Shown: piece after piece, positions 1-7,972 of the stretch
How positions within the stretch are numbered: position 1 is the stretch's first letter
Layout of the letters: every line of letters begins with the position of its first letter
Source of the DNA: Nitrospirota bacterium
Lineage (GTDB): Bacteria; Nitrospirota; UBA9217
Direction: 5' to 3'
DNA length: 27,858 nucleotides
NCBI GenBank assembly: GCA_023229435.1
Contig: JALNZF010000033.1
Span: 1-27,858 of the forward strand
The notes under the pieces: model-generated
What the model was told of the DNA's origin: nothing
Database searches by the model: none
The model's input: the letters and a program-made list of their open reading frames with translations, nothing else
Program-made: the position numbers and the translations under genes

Positions 1-18
1 AATGATAGAATGTTTCAT
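1..18 (-). CDS. 5' end of a gene following hemE (partial, six codons)
   Basis: On the minus strand an AAGGAGG ribosome site (31-25) stands six bases before an ATG at 18-16. It opens a frame reading MKHSII before the window ends. The strong ribosome site makes this a credible gene start. It lies 104 bp after the hemE stop in the same direction, so it is probably co-transcribed with hemE. Flavoprotein-type protoporphyrinogen oxidases (HemG/HemY) often begin in this way, and they or ferrochelatase often follow hemE, but six residues cannot decide. The product is left unnamed. Confidence 0.55.
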
Positions 19-122
19 GACCTGCCTCCTTGGTGTGGCTCTGTATTTGGGAACTGGGTTCCCAAGTATAACCCACGTTGCAAGGGGCAGGTCACTTGAT
101 TTTCAACTGTCAACCATTATGT

Positions 123-1154
123 CTATCTTTTGCTCAGTTCGTGCGTTGCGTTGATGAACTCCGCAGCATGATCGAGCGGCGTCTGTTGCAGGATGCCGTG
201 CCCCAGGTTCATGATATGGCCATTCCGGTTGCCTGCCCGGTCGAGGATCTCCCGGGTGCGTTTGCGGATGAATTCCTTGGACCCGAAGAGCGAGATGGGA
301 TCGATGTTGCCCTGCACGGCTTTATCGTATCCCACGCGCTTCCAGGCCTCATCAAGATTGCAGCGCCAGTCGAGTCCGATCACATCGCCTCCCGCCTCCG
401 CAACCATTTCCAGCAAATGCGTTGCCCCGTGAGCGAAGTGGATGAGCGGCACGGTTTTCTTGACGCCGGCGATCACGTTCTTCTGGTGCGGCAGTACGAA
501 CTCGCGATAGTCGGCCGGCCCGAGGGCGCCGACCCAGGAATCGAAGAGCTGAACCACCTGCACTCCCGCATCGATCTGGGCGTCGAGGTAATTGATGATG
601 ACGCCGGTGAGATGCTCCATGAGCTTGTGCCATGTTTTGGGTTCGGCGAACATCATGGTCTTGGCATGCTCGTAGCTGCGAGATCCGCCGCCCTCGATCA
701 TATAGGAGGCAAGCGTGAACGGAGCGCCGGAGAAACCGATAAGCGGAACCTTATTGCTCAACTCCTTCAGTACGATCTTGATGGCGGTCATGAGATAGGC
801 GATCTGGCTGGTCGAGTCAATGGGCTTCAACTTCAACACGTCCGCCATGGTGCGCACCGGGTTGTGGATCACCGGGCCTTCGCCTTTTGCAAACTCAAGG
901 CCGATGCCCATGGGCTCGAGCGGCAGCAGGATGTCGGCAAAAATGATCGCCGCGTCGATCTCATAGCGGCGCACCGGCTGGATTGTCACCTCGGCCGCTA
1001 CCTCGGGCGTCTTGCACATCTCAAGGAAGGTATGCTTTGAACGGATCTCGCGGTATTCCGGCAAATACCTCCCTGCCTGGCGCATCATCCATACCGGGGT
1101 GCAGTCCACCGGTTCACGTCTGCATGCCTTTAAGAACCTGTCTGCTCTGGACAT
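123..1154 (-). CDS. hemE: Uroporphyrinogen decarboxylase
   Basis: This cytosolic enzyme removes four acetate carboxyls from uroporphyrinogen III to give coproporphyrinogen III in heme synthesis. The 343-residue product has the usual family length. The N-terminal signature RQAGRYLPEYR (25-35) carries the substrate-binding Arg, and Asp74 in FADILLP is the expected pyrrole-coordinating aspartate. A GGGSRSYEHAK segment and the C-terminal GHGILQQTP signature are also present. The ATG at 1154 follows an AGGAG about seven bases upstream. The gene probably leads a short minus-strand heme operon, since another gene start lies 104 bp downstream. A candidate promoter lies about 100 bp upstream. Long plus-strand frames across it are antisense shadows. 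Confidence 0.97.
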   Translation of the reverse strand: MSRADRFLKACRREPVDCTPVWMMRQAGRYLPEYREIRSKHTFLEMCKTPEVAAEVTIQPVRRYEIDAAIIFADILLPLEPMGIGLEFAKGEGPVIHNPVRTMADVLKLKPIDSTSQIAYLMTAIKIVLKELSNKVPLIGFSGAPFTLASYMIEGGGSRSYEHAKTMMFAEPKTWHKLMEHLTGVIINYLDAQIDAGVQVVQLFDSWVGALGPADYREFVLPHQKNVIAGVKKTVPLIHFAHGATHLLEMVAEAGGDVIGLDWRCNLDEAWKRVGYDKAVQGNIDPISLFGSKEFIRKRTREILDRAGNRNGHIMNLGHGILQQTPLDHAAEFINATHELSKR

Positions 1155-1254
1155 TAATAATCTCCTGAAAGTGAGGGTCTATTCTGCCGCAGCGAGTAAT
1201 GAGAGCGCATGGGAGAGCACGCAACCTTTTTTCGCAGCGGACCAATGAGTGCAT

Positions 1255-1283
1255 ACTATAGTATTTTATGAAGCAAAACTCAA
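1255..1283 (-). promoter_or_regulatory. Candidate sigma70-type promoter for hemE
   Basis: Read on the minus strand, TTGAGT (1283-1278) and TATAGT (1260-1255) are separated by 17 bp. The -10 matches consensus at five of six positions and the -35 at four. Transcription would begin near 1248, giving a leader of about 94 nt before hemE. Confidence 0.5.
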
Positions 1284-1293
1284 GAAATTTTTC

Positions 1294-1307
1294 CCATACC
1301 GGTATGG
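1294..1307. promoter_or_regulatory. 14-bp perfect palindrome between divergent genes
   Basis: CCATACCGGTATGG is a perfect palindrome lying 10 bp upstream of the proposed hemE -35 box and about 135 bp upstream of the divergent hypothetical gene. It has no T-tract of its own. Its place and symmetry fit a binding site for a dimeric regulator, but no regulator is identified. Confidence 0.4.
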
Positions 1308-1378
1308 ACCGGGCCCTTGATCTGTCCTGGTCGCCCGGGTTTTTCAAATCGTAATATCGGCCGAATCTCGGCCGAGGG

Positions 1379-1407
1379 TTGCAATGGGCAAGGCATTGTG
1401 CTATTCT
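1379..1407 (+). promoter_or_regulatory. Candidate promoter of the small hypothetical gene
   Basis: TTGCAA (1379-1384) and TATTCT (1402-1407) are 17 bp apart, placing a start near 1414, about 29 nt before the ATG at 1443. Four of six bases match consensus in each box, so support is moderate to weak. Confidence 0.35.
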
Positions 1408-1442
1408 TTACCTTAATAAAGCAGCGTTCCGGAGGTGGCAGC

Positions 1443-1886
1443 ATGGGAAATGATGAGGAGGAAAAGATCGTCGCCAGGTTCAGGGACGGCAGGCTTATGA
1501 AAGGCTTTGTGAGGGATTTCAATATAGAGTCGGACACGGTCATCCTGCGCGACCGGGAAAAGAACACGGAAAGCCGCGTCCCGATTGAGGAACTGAAGGC
1601 GCTTTTTTTCGTCAAGAACTTTGAAGGCTCCAGCAAATATGTCGAACGGAAGGTTTTCGGGATCAGAAAGAACCTGGGACGGAAGGTTTTTATCAAGTTC
1701 ATCGACAAAGAATCACTGGTCGGGTTCATCGAGGGGGAGATTCCCTGGGACAAGGGATTCTCCCTGGCCAAGCTTGGCAAGAAGGCCAAGGGGTTTTTCC
1801 TCACCCCCGTTGACGGAGACAGCAATAATGAAAGGGTCTTTGTCGTGGGGAGCGCGATTGACAACGTCACGATCATGGTGACGTGA
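1443..1886 (+). CDS. Conserved hypothetical protein, small beta-rich (Sm-like type)
   Basis: The product is 147 residues. The start is ATG 1443 because GGAGG (1431-1435) lies seven bases upstream; the open frame extends further 5' without another ribosome site. No catalytic motif, signal peptide or membrane segment is seen. The protein opens with an acidic stretch. It then repeats a pattern of KGFVRDF, VPIEELKALFFVKNFEG and a second beta-rich half ending in FFLTPVDG and NERVFVV. From memory, this 'ELKAVFFVKDFEG' pattern recurs in small uncharacterized proteins of Nitrospirota and Desulfobacterota, sometimes near PilZ or response-regulator genes. That association is recall, not a search. It appears to be a single-gene unit, closed by the terminator at 1965. 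Function unknown. Confidence 0.85.
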   Translation: MGNDEEEKIVARFRDGRLMKGFVRDFNIESDTVILRDREKNTESRVPIEELKALFFVKNFEGSSKYVERKVFGIRKNLGRKVFIKFIDKESLVGFIEGEIPWDKGFSLAKLGKKAKGFFLTPVDGDSNNERVFVVGSAIDNVTIMVT

Positions 1887-1964
1887 GGGACGGTGCCGAC
1901 TGATATTCGAACCATGAACGGGGAAGCGGCAGTAGGTCCGCAGATGATGAAGGTAAAATCGATC

Positions 1965-1991
1965 AAGCCAGGAATAATTTCTGGCTTTTTT
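1965..1991 (+). terminator. Rho-independent terminator after the small hypothetical gene
   Basis: AAGCCAG (1965-1971) pairs with CTGGCTT (1981-1987) around a nine-base loop, and the T-run continues to 1991. The position about 80 bp after the stop at 1886 fits termination of that gene. Confidence 0.75.
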
Positions 1992-2200
1992 CGTCAAAGG
2001 CGATCATTGCGTTCCTTGCTTTGGTGTGATACTTCGGCGCGGTTTCGGCATGAGATCAGTTTAACGCTCAGTCGAGCCCGCGGGACGGGTCCTTGACGAA
2101 TAACAACAGCAGAACAAACCATCCCGATACTCCTGTCAGGCTGTCCCGACGGGAGAGGATGCTCCGCGCAAATGCTCTTCCCACCTGCTGTAATTCGTTC

Positions 2201-2230
2201 TTGTCATCAAACTGCTTGTTGGAATATAAT
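2201..2230 (+). promoter_or_regulatory. Candidate promoter of prpE
   Basis: TTGTCA (2201-2206) and a perfect TATAAT (2225-2230) are separated by 18 bp. The predicted start near 2237 gives a short leader of about 35 nt that includes the AAGGAGGG ribosome site. Confidence 0.55.
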
Positions 2231-2271
2231 AATAGTGGACATTAGAATTTTGCTTCAAGGAGGGTATTCTC

Positions 2272-4170
2272 GTGGGAAGGTACGACGATCTTTATCAGAA
2301 GAGCCTCAACGATCCCGAGGGGTTCTGGGGCGAGGCGGCAAAGGGCATTACCTGGAGCAAAAAGTGGGACAGGGTCCTTGACGATTCCAACACGCCGTTC
2401 ACCCGGTGGTTCTCCGGCGGAGAGATGAATACCTGCTTCAACGCCCTTGACCGTCATGTGCATGACGGGAGGGGCGATCAGGTCGCGCTTATCTATGACA
2501 GCCCGGTCACCAAGACCATCCAGAAATTTACCTATCATGAACTTCTTGACCAGGTCGCGCGGTTTGCCGGCGCCTTGAAGGATTTGGTTGTCACAAGAGG
2601 CACCACGGTCATCATCTATATGCCGATGATCCCGCAGGCGGTCATTGCCATGCTTGCCTGCGCGCGACTGGGCGCTGTTCATTCCGTGGTCTTCGGCGGG
2701 TTTGCCCCCCATGAGCTCGCCATCAGGATCAATGACGCAAAGCCGAAGATACTCATCTCCGCCTCCGGCGCGGTCGAGGTCGCCCGGCTCATTGAGTACA
2801 AGCCCATGATCGATAAGGCCATCGAAGAGGCAGAGCATAAGCCGGAGAAGTGCATCATCTTCCAGAGGCCCATGCTCAAGGCAACGATGAACACCGGACG
2901 CGATCTGGACTGGGACGAGCTGATGGGCAGGGCCAGGCCGACAGACTGCACGCCCGTTAAGGCGACCGATCCGCTGTATATCCTCTATACCTCCGGTACG
3001 ACCGGTAAACCCAAGGGCGTGGTCCGGGACAACGGCGGCCATGCCGTTGCGCTTCACTGGAGTATGGAGCACATCTACGGGGTAAAGCCCGGCGAAGTCT
3101 TCTGGGCAGCGTCGGATGTGGGATGGGTGGTGGGTCATTCCTACATTGTTTACGGCCCGCTGCTCGCCGGCTGCACCACGATCATCTATGAGGGAAAATC
3201 CGTGGGCACTCCCGATGCCGGCGCCTTCTGGCGGGTCCTTTCCCAGCACAACGTGAAGGCGCTCTTTACCGCCCCCACGGCCTTCCGCGCCATCAAGAAG
3301 GAAGATCCCCGGGGAGAGTTCGTCCAGCAATACGATCTCTCGAACTTCAAATACCTCTTCCTCGCCGGCGAGCGGCTCGATCCTGATACGTACCACTGGG
3401 CGCACGATCTGCTTAAAAAGCCCGTGATCGACCATTGGTGGCAGACCGAGACGGGCTGGCCTATTACGGCGAACTGCATGGGCATCGAGGAATTTTCCGT
3501 GAAGCCCGGTTCTTCCACCAGGCCGGTGCCGGGTTATAATGTGCAGATCCTGAATAGCAGCGGCAAGCGGGTCGGGCCGAAGGAGACGGGCCTCGTGACC
3601 ATGAAGCTCCCCCTTCCTCCGGGCACCCTTCTTACGTTATGGCAGGCTGATGAACGATTCAAGGAATCCTACTGCAAAACCTACCCCGGTTATTATTTCA
3701 CGAGTGACGGCGGGTATATTGATGAGGACGGGTATGTCTATATCATGGGACGCGTGGATGACGTGATCAACGTGGCGGGCCACCGGCTCTCGACGGGCGA
3801 GATGGAGGAGGTGGTTTCAACGCACAAGGATGTAGCCGAATGCGCTGTCATCGGAGTGCACGATGATCTCAAGGGCCAGCTGCCGCTCGGACTTGTGGTG
3901 CTGAAGGCGGGCGTGGACACCAGCAGTGAAGACATCAGAAAAGAGCTGTCCTTCATGGTCAGGAACACCATCGGCCCCATCGCCTGCTACAAGGAGACCT
4001 GTGTGGTGAAGCGCCTGCCGAAGACGCGGTCCGGCAAGATCCTGCGCAGCACCATGCGCAAGATCGCCGATGGCGAGATCTATGTCATGCCGTCCACCAT
4101 TGACGACCCCGCGACGCTGACCGAGATCGAAGAGGTGCTCAGGAAAGTGGGTTATGCGCATAAGCCGTGA
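2272..4170 (+). CDS. prpE: Propionyl-CoA synthetase-type AMP-forming acyl-CoA synthetase
   Basis: The enzyme joins a short-chain acid (propionate expected, acetate possible) to CoA through an acyl-adenylate, consuming ATP to AMP. The product has 632 residues, close to the PrpE length and shorter than most AcsA. It shows the ANL P-loop YTSGTTGKPKG (239-249), followed by the PrpE-like VRDNGGHAVAL. HWWQTETGWP (388-397) and TSDGGYIDEDGY (477-488) are also present. The C-terminal catalytic lysine is K589 in TRSGKILR, the residue that Pat-type acetylation can silence in this family. The start is GTG 2272, five to eight bases after AAGGAGGG. It has its own promoter and no co-directional neighbour, so no methylcitrate-cycle operon is visible here. 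Acetate versus propionate preference cannot be settled from sequence. Confidence 0.88.
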   Translation: MGRYDDLYQKSLNDPEGFWGEAAKGITWSKKWDRVLDDSNTPFTRWFSGGEMNTCFNALDRHVHDGRGDQVALIYDSPVTKTIQKFTYHELLDQVARFAGALKDLVVTRGTTVIIYMPMIPQAVIAMLACARLGAVHSVVFGGFAPHELAIRINDAKPKILISASGAVEVARLIEYKPMIDKAIEEAEHKPEKCIIFQRPMLKATMNTGRDLDWDELMGRARPTDCTPVKATDPLYILYTSGTTGKPKGVVRDNGGHAVALHWSMEHIYGVKPGEVFWAASDVGWVVGHSYIVYGPLLAGCTTIIYEGKSVGTPDAGAFWRVLSQHNVKALFTAPTAFRAIKKEDPRGEFVQQYDLSNFKYLFLAGERLDPDTYHWAHDLLKKPVIDHWWQTETGWPITANCMGIEEFSVKPGSSTRPVPGYNVQILNSSGKRVGPKETGLVTMKLPLPPGTLLTLWQADERFKESYCKTYPGYYFTSDGGYIDEDGYVYIMGRVDDVINVAGHRLSTGEMEEVVSTHKDVAECAVIGVHDDLKGQLPLGLVVLKAGVDTSSEDIRKELSFMVRNTIGPIACYKETCVVKRLPKTRSGKILRSTMRKIADGEIYVMPSTIDDPATLTEIEEVLRKVGYAHKP

Positions 4171-4250
4171 AGGGAAGATGAGAAGGCAAGGGGGGGAAGG
4201 TAAGAATTGGAATATCGCTTTTTCTCAATGTGCTGTCGAGAGTGATTTGC

Positions 4251-7220
4251 TCAGGCTGCAGGACCTTGATCCAGGACGTCACGAACCTTGCGGAGGAACG
4301 CGTTCGGGGAAAAGGGTTTTGAGATGAATTCTGTTGCGCTGTCCAGGATGCCTTTCTTGTGGATAATATTCGCCGTATATCCGCTCATGAAGAGCGCCTT
4401 GATGTCCGGATTCAGACCCCTGATCTCCGCATACACCTCTTTCCCGTTCTTGCCAGGCATGATGACATCGAGGATGAGGAGGGAGATCCCGTGATGTGAT
4501 TTATACACGTCAACAGCGTCCGTGCCGTTTTCCGCAACGATCACGTGGTAGCCGAATTCCTCAAGGATATTCTTTGCCAGGTCCCTTACCATGACAGCAT
4601 CTTCCGCGAGAAGGATGGTCTCCGTGCCTCCGGTTACGGGCGGCAGAACAGCGGTCGCGAGTTCCTCTGGCTCTTGTTCAATGACCGGTAGATATATTTT
4701 AAAGGTCGTGCCTTTCCCCGGCTCGCTGTATACGTTGATGTAGCCGTTGTGTTGCTTGATGATCCCGTACACCATGGACAGCCCAAGACCCGTGCCCTTT
4801 CCCACCTCCTTCGTGGTATAAAACGGCTCAAATATTTTTTCCTTTGTCTTTGCGTCCATGCCCTTTCCCGTGTCCGTCACGGAAATGAGCATGTATTTTC
4901 CAGGCGCTGCAAAAATATGCCGCCGCACGTAGTCGTTGTCAAATTCCACCAGCTCGGTCTCGATGATGAGCGAACCGCCGTCCGGCATGGCGTCCCTCGC
5001 GTTCGTGGCAAGGTTCATGAGCACCTGATCGAGCTGGCCGGTGTCGGACATGACCGATGCTTCCCGGGTCGCGAGAAACAGTTTCAGCTCAATATCTTCG
5101 CTGATCACCCTGGTCAGGATCTTCTCCAGATGCTTGACGACCTCGCTCAGCCGAACGGGTTTCGGGTTGATGATCTGTTTTCTGCTGAAGGCAAGGAGGT
5201 TCTGGGTGAGGTTCGTCGCCCGCTCCGCGGCTGAAAGCACCTGTTCGACGTAACCGCGGGTCGCGCTGTCTGTTTCAGTCTTCTTGAGCAAGAGGCTGCC
5301 ATAGCCGACAATGACAGTCAGGATATTGTTAAAATCGTGCGCCACGCCGCCGGCGAGAAGGCCCACCGCCTCCATCTTCTGCGCCTGGAAAAGCTGGGCT
5401 TCGAGGTTCTTCTTCTCCGTAATGTCGCGAAGGACGGCGTCGGACATCAGGAAGGCTCCGTCCTTGTCATAGATCGCCTTGGACCTGATGAATACGGGAA
5501 TGCGCCTGCCGTCTTTTGCGAGGAGGGTGATCTCACCTTCGAAGAAGCCGTTGGTTTTCAGGGCCTCCATCTTCCGGGCGCACGTATCCCGCTCCTCAGG
5601 TACGATCAGATCCTTCAAGGCATATCCGATGATCTCCTCGGTTTTGAATCCGAGGGCTTGCAGCTCGGTCCGGTTGCAGATGATGATGTTGCCTTCCCTG
5701 TCGACGGAGTGCATCATGTCCGGTGCGTCGTCATAGAGGTTCTGGTAACGATCTTTGACCTCCACCAACCGCTTTTCAAGGGTGACCATGTCCGTCACAT
5801 CCACAAGCGTCTCGATGGCCGCGGTCACCTCTCCGGACGGGTCCTTCAGGGAGTATGCGTTTGTCTCGATATATTTGGCAGTCCCGTCCTTGTCGAAGTG
5901 CGTGTGCATCGACCGGTGGTGTTCACCGGTCTCAAAGCACTTTTTCACGGTGCAGTCGCACCCCCCTGCCTTCTCAAAGCAGGGCTGGTCACTATGGTGG
6001 GAGACTGCATGACAGTATTTCCCGATGATCGTGTCACAGGACATCTTGACCTGATCGCAGTAGCCCTGATTTGCGGAAAGTATCCGGTAATCCTTTCCGA
6101 TGACCACGACACCCTCACCGATCCCGTCGAGCACCGCTTTACGGAAGGCTTCCGACTCCCTCAGGTTCTTATCAGCTTCCTTTCTTTTTGCCGTCATGCT
6201 GTCAAATGATTCCGCGACCTCCTGGAGTTCGTCGTGGCCGGTCAAGGTAAGGGTGGCGGAGAGGTTGCCCTGCTCTATTTCCTTGAGCCCGGAGACAAGG
6301 GACGAAACATTGTCCGTCAACTTTTTTGATACGATAAAAGAAAGGATAAGCGCCATGGCGCTTACACAGAACAGAATGATGAGATACTGCTTGCTGAATG
6401 CGTAGGCCTTAAGATAGGCGACTTCTTTGGGCACACCGATGATGACCCTCCAGCTTGTTCTGGAAAGTCCGGCATAACTGTAGAGGCGCTCTATCCCGTC
6501 CAGCCCTCTCTCATCTATGCTGCCGTTGGTACCGTCGTGCAAGGGGAGTGAACGTGGTGAGATTTTTTTACAGGGGTCACCGTTTTGCTCCGAGCCGGAG
6601 CAGACGAGGACGTTTTCCTTGGCGTCAACTATCGTGATGGATGCTCCCTTCAGGCGGGGCAATGACTTCATGATTCTTTTACGCACCTCGGCGAAGTTCA
6701 GGGGCATTCCGATAACACCCACCTGACTGTTTTGGCCGTCGATCACGGGAACGGCGATCATGGCCGAGGATGTTTTGAAGAGTTTCGATATATGCATGTC
6801 GCCAACCACGCTCATGCCCTTCCGGGCGTTTATAAACCATTCCTTGTCGTTATAGTTGAGTTTGCGCACACCCGGCGAGTATACGCCGCTTCCGTAATTA
6901 TTCCCGTCCATGTCCGCGGCAAGGATGTTTAAATGATCCGGATAGGAGGGCAGGAGTTCTTTGAACAACCGGTCGCTGGCGCGGGAGTCTTTGCTGACGA
7001 CAGCCGGGTGCTTTGCAAGTGACTGGAGCGTCGAAAATGATGAATCTATAAGGTAGTCAAGCTCATCTGCCAGATTTTCAGCAAGGACCAGATTGCCCTC
7101 TTTGATGCCCTTTTTCCCATTTTCAATCATTACAGAACTGTGATACATGCCAAAGACAAGCAGGGGTACTAAGATCAGGAGGGCAATGGAGGCAAGTTTG
7201 TATTTGATCGGGAATTTCAT
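4251..7220 (-). CDS. Membrane hybrid sensor histidine kinase (Cache-HAMP-PAS-PAS-HisKA-HATPase-REC)
   Basis: The 989-residue product has TM1 (about 8-26) and a double-Cache-like periplasmic domain (about 30-275). TM2 (about 279-298) and a HAMP segment (about 299-352) follow. PAS1 (about 357-480) carries a Cys/His cluster, and PAS2 (about 488-600) follows. The HisKA core is GGVAHDFNN with phospho-acceptor H628. ATPase boxes are N (N736, N740), G1 DTGKGM (783-788) and G2 GTGLGLS (809-815). The receiver has E873/D874, phospho-acceptor D918, S946 and K968. The layout implies sensing of a periplasmic ligand plus a cytoplasmic cue, and phosphorelay to its own receiver. The start precedes TM1 directly, though no clear ribosome site lies before it. 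No response regulator or output gene is adjacent, so its partner is unknown. It converges on prpE with an 80-bp purine-rich gap. Confidence 0.93.
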   Translation of the reverse strand: MKFPIKYKLASIALLILVPLLVFGMYHSSVMIENGKKGIKEGNLVLAENLADELDYLIDSSFSTLQSLAKHPAVVSKDSRASDRLFKELLPSYPDHLNILAADMDGNNYGSGVYSPGVRKLNYNDKEWFINARKGMSVVGDMHISKLFKTSSAMIAVPVIDGQNSQVGVIGMPLNFAEVRKRIMKSLPRLKGASITIVDAKENVLVCSGSEQNGDPCKKISPRSLPLHDGTNGSIDERGLDGIERLYSYAGLSRTSWRVIIGVPKEVAYLKAYAFSKQYLIILFCVSAMALILSFIVSKKLTDNVSSLVSGLKEIEQGNLSATLTLTGHDELQEVAESFDSMTAKRKEADKNLRESEAFRKAVLDGIGEGVVVIGKDYRILSANQGYCDQVKMSCDTIIGKYCHAVSHHSDQPCFEKAGGCDCTVKKCFETGEHHRSMHTHFDKDGTAKYIETNAYSLKDPSGEVTAAIETLVDVTDMVTLEKRLVEVKDRYQNLYDDAPDMMHSVDREGNIIICNRTELQALGFKTEEIIGYALKDLIVPEERDTCARKMEALKTNGFFEGEITLLAKDGRRIPVFIRSKAIYDKDGAFLMSDAVLRDITEKKNLEAQLFQAQKMEAVGLLAGGVAHDFNNILTVIVGYGSLLLKKTETDSATRGYVEQVLSAAERATNLTQNLLAFSRKQIINPKPVRLSEVVKHLEKILTRVISEDIELKLFLATREASVMSDTGQLDQVLMNLATNARDAMPDGGSLIIETELVEFDNDYVRRHIFAAPGKYMLISVTDTGKGMDAKTKEKIFEPFYTTKEVGKGTGLGLSMVYGIIKQHNGYINVYSEPGKGTTFKIYLPVIEQEPEELATAVLPPVTGGTETILLAEDAVMVRDLAKNILEEFGYHVIVAENGTDAVDVYKSHHGISLLILDVIMPGKNGKEVYAEIRGLNPDIKALFMSGYTANIIHKKGILDSATEFISKPFSPNAFLRKVRDVLDQGPAA

Positions 7221-7338
7221 AATTATTGTCTGGCGATGGCCTTTGAATACGTTTTCTTTTCTCTACCCGAAAGTATACCAAAAGTGTGGTGAACGTGCCA
7301 GATTATTCTGACCGTTCTCCGATGCTCCTATTCCGGTT

Positions 7339-7845
7339 CTAATCCGTCTCGCACGGGGGGGGCTTTATTTTCAGCCTCGCAAGCCGCACGGCTGTAAGTT
7401 CGGTCTTTATCGCAAAGTAGGGCAGCGCATGGGCGTCCTTTTTCTTCATTAAAAGCCACTCCTTGCCCGTACTTTTCGGAAGACCCTTCATCTGCGCCAG
7501 CACAAAGGCGCCCCTCAGTTTTTTCCCCTTGAGTTCGAAGTGCAGCGTGCCGGTCTTCAGCGCCGTATCCGGATCATCGTCGTCGAACGGAATATATCCT
7601 CCCGTGTCCCAGACCACAACCGGCCCTGCGCCGTAGCTGCCCTCGGGAATGATGCCTTCGAAGTCGATATATTCCAGCACATGGTCAGGCACCATGATGG
7701 CGAGCCGTTTGTCCGCGGGATTCATGGAGGGGCCCTTGGGGATTGCCCATGACTTCAGCACACCGCCGATCTCCAGGCGGAAGTCGTAATGGAGTCGCGT
7801 GGCTTTGTGCTCCTGGACGACGAATCTGAGTGGTTTGAGCGTCAT
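7339..7845 (-). CDS. Stand-alone LigD-type DNA 3'-phosphoesterase domain protein
   Basis: The 168-residue product matches the phosphoesterase module of bacterial ligase D, which trims 3' ends (phosphate or a ribonucleotide) during end joining. The core FVVQEHKATRLHYDFRLE gives H13, H19 and D21, the metal and catalytic residues of the family. H55 in PDHVLEY and the IPEGSYGAG segment follow. The start is ATG 7845, with GAGGGGG close upstream; the frame could extend to 7908 but without a ribosome site. There is no ligase or primase domain in this protein, and no Ku or ligase gene in the window. It is divergent from cysS, and its stop is 118 bp upstream of the kinase start on the same strand. It may work with an unlinked end-joining system. 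Confidence 0.9.
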   Translation of the reverse strand: MTLKPLRFVVQEHKATRLHYDFRLEIGGVLKSWAIPKGPSMNPADKRLAIMVPDHVLEYIDFEGIIPEGSYGAGPVVVWDTGGYIPFDDDDPDTALKTGTLHFELKGKKLRGAFVLAQMKGLPKSTGKEWLLMKKKDAHALPYFAIKTELTAVRLARLKIKPPPCETD

Positions 7846-7874
7846 GGCCGGCCCCCTCGCGCCAACAAAACTTC

Positions 7875-7903
7875 TTGACAAAGATTGCAGCAATCTATAA
7901 TAT
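7875..7903 (+). promoter_or_regulatory. Candidate promoter of cysS
   Basis: TTGACA (7875-7880) and TATAAT (7896-7901) are both perfect but only 15 bp apart. Reading TAATAT (7898-7903) as the -10 restores 17 bp at the cost of box quality. The expected start is near 7908, about 65 nt before cysS. Confidence 0.55.
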
Positions 7904-7972
7904 TTCAAGTCGCACCGAATGATGCGGAGAATCCACTATCGAAAGTTTACATCACCTGAGGACGGTTTGTCT

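Larger units (their letters stand above)
1887..2271. other. 385-bp spacer before prpE
   Basis: This gap holds a rho-independent terminator in its first third (1965-1991) and a promoter at its far end (2201-2230). Between them no frame with a ribosome site or recognisable product is seen. A 67-codon open frame at 1893 runs through the terminator and looks like chance. Confidence 0.6.

Noticed and set aside
78..1040. Plus-strand open frame of 320 codons antisense to hemE
   Set aside because: It lies wholly opposite a clear hemE, has no ribosome site or recognisable domain, and its composition is that expected from the complementary strand of a GC-rich gene.
1309..1344. CCGGGC/GCCCGG stem followed by TTTTT, terminator-like on the plus strand
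   Set aside because: Loop of 18 bases, only six pairs, and no plus-strand gene upstream whose transcript would need to end here. Possibly chance.
4171..4250. Purine-rich gap between the convergent prpE and kinase genes, with hints of 7-nt phasing
   Set aside because: The words are too degenerate and dominated by G/A runs to call an array, and no terminator stem was found.
7275..7320. TGGCAC and TATACT on the minus strand as a kinase promoter, or a sigma54 site
   Set aside because: The -35 is poor, and the required downstream TTGC-type element of a sigma54 promoter is missing.
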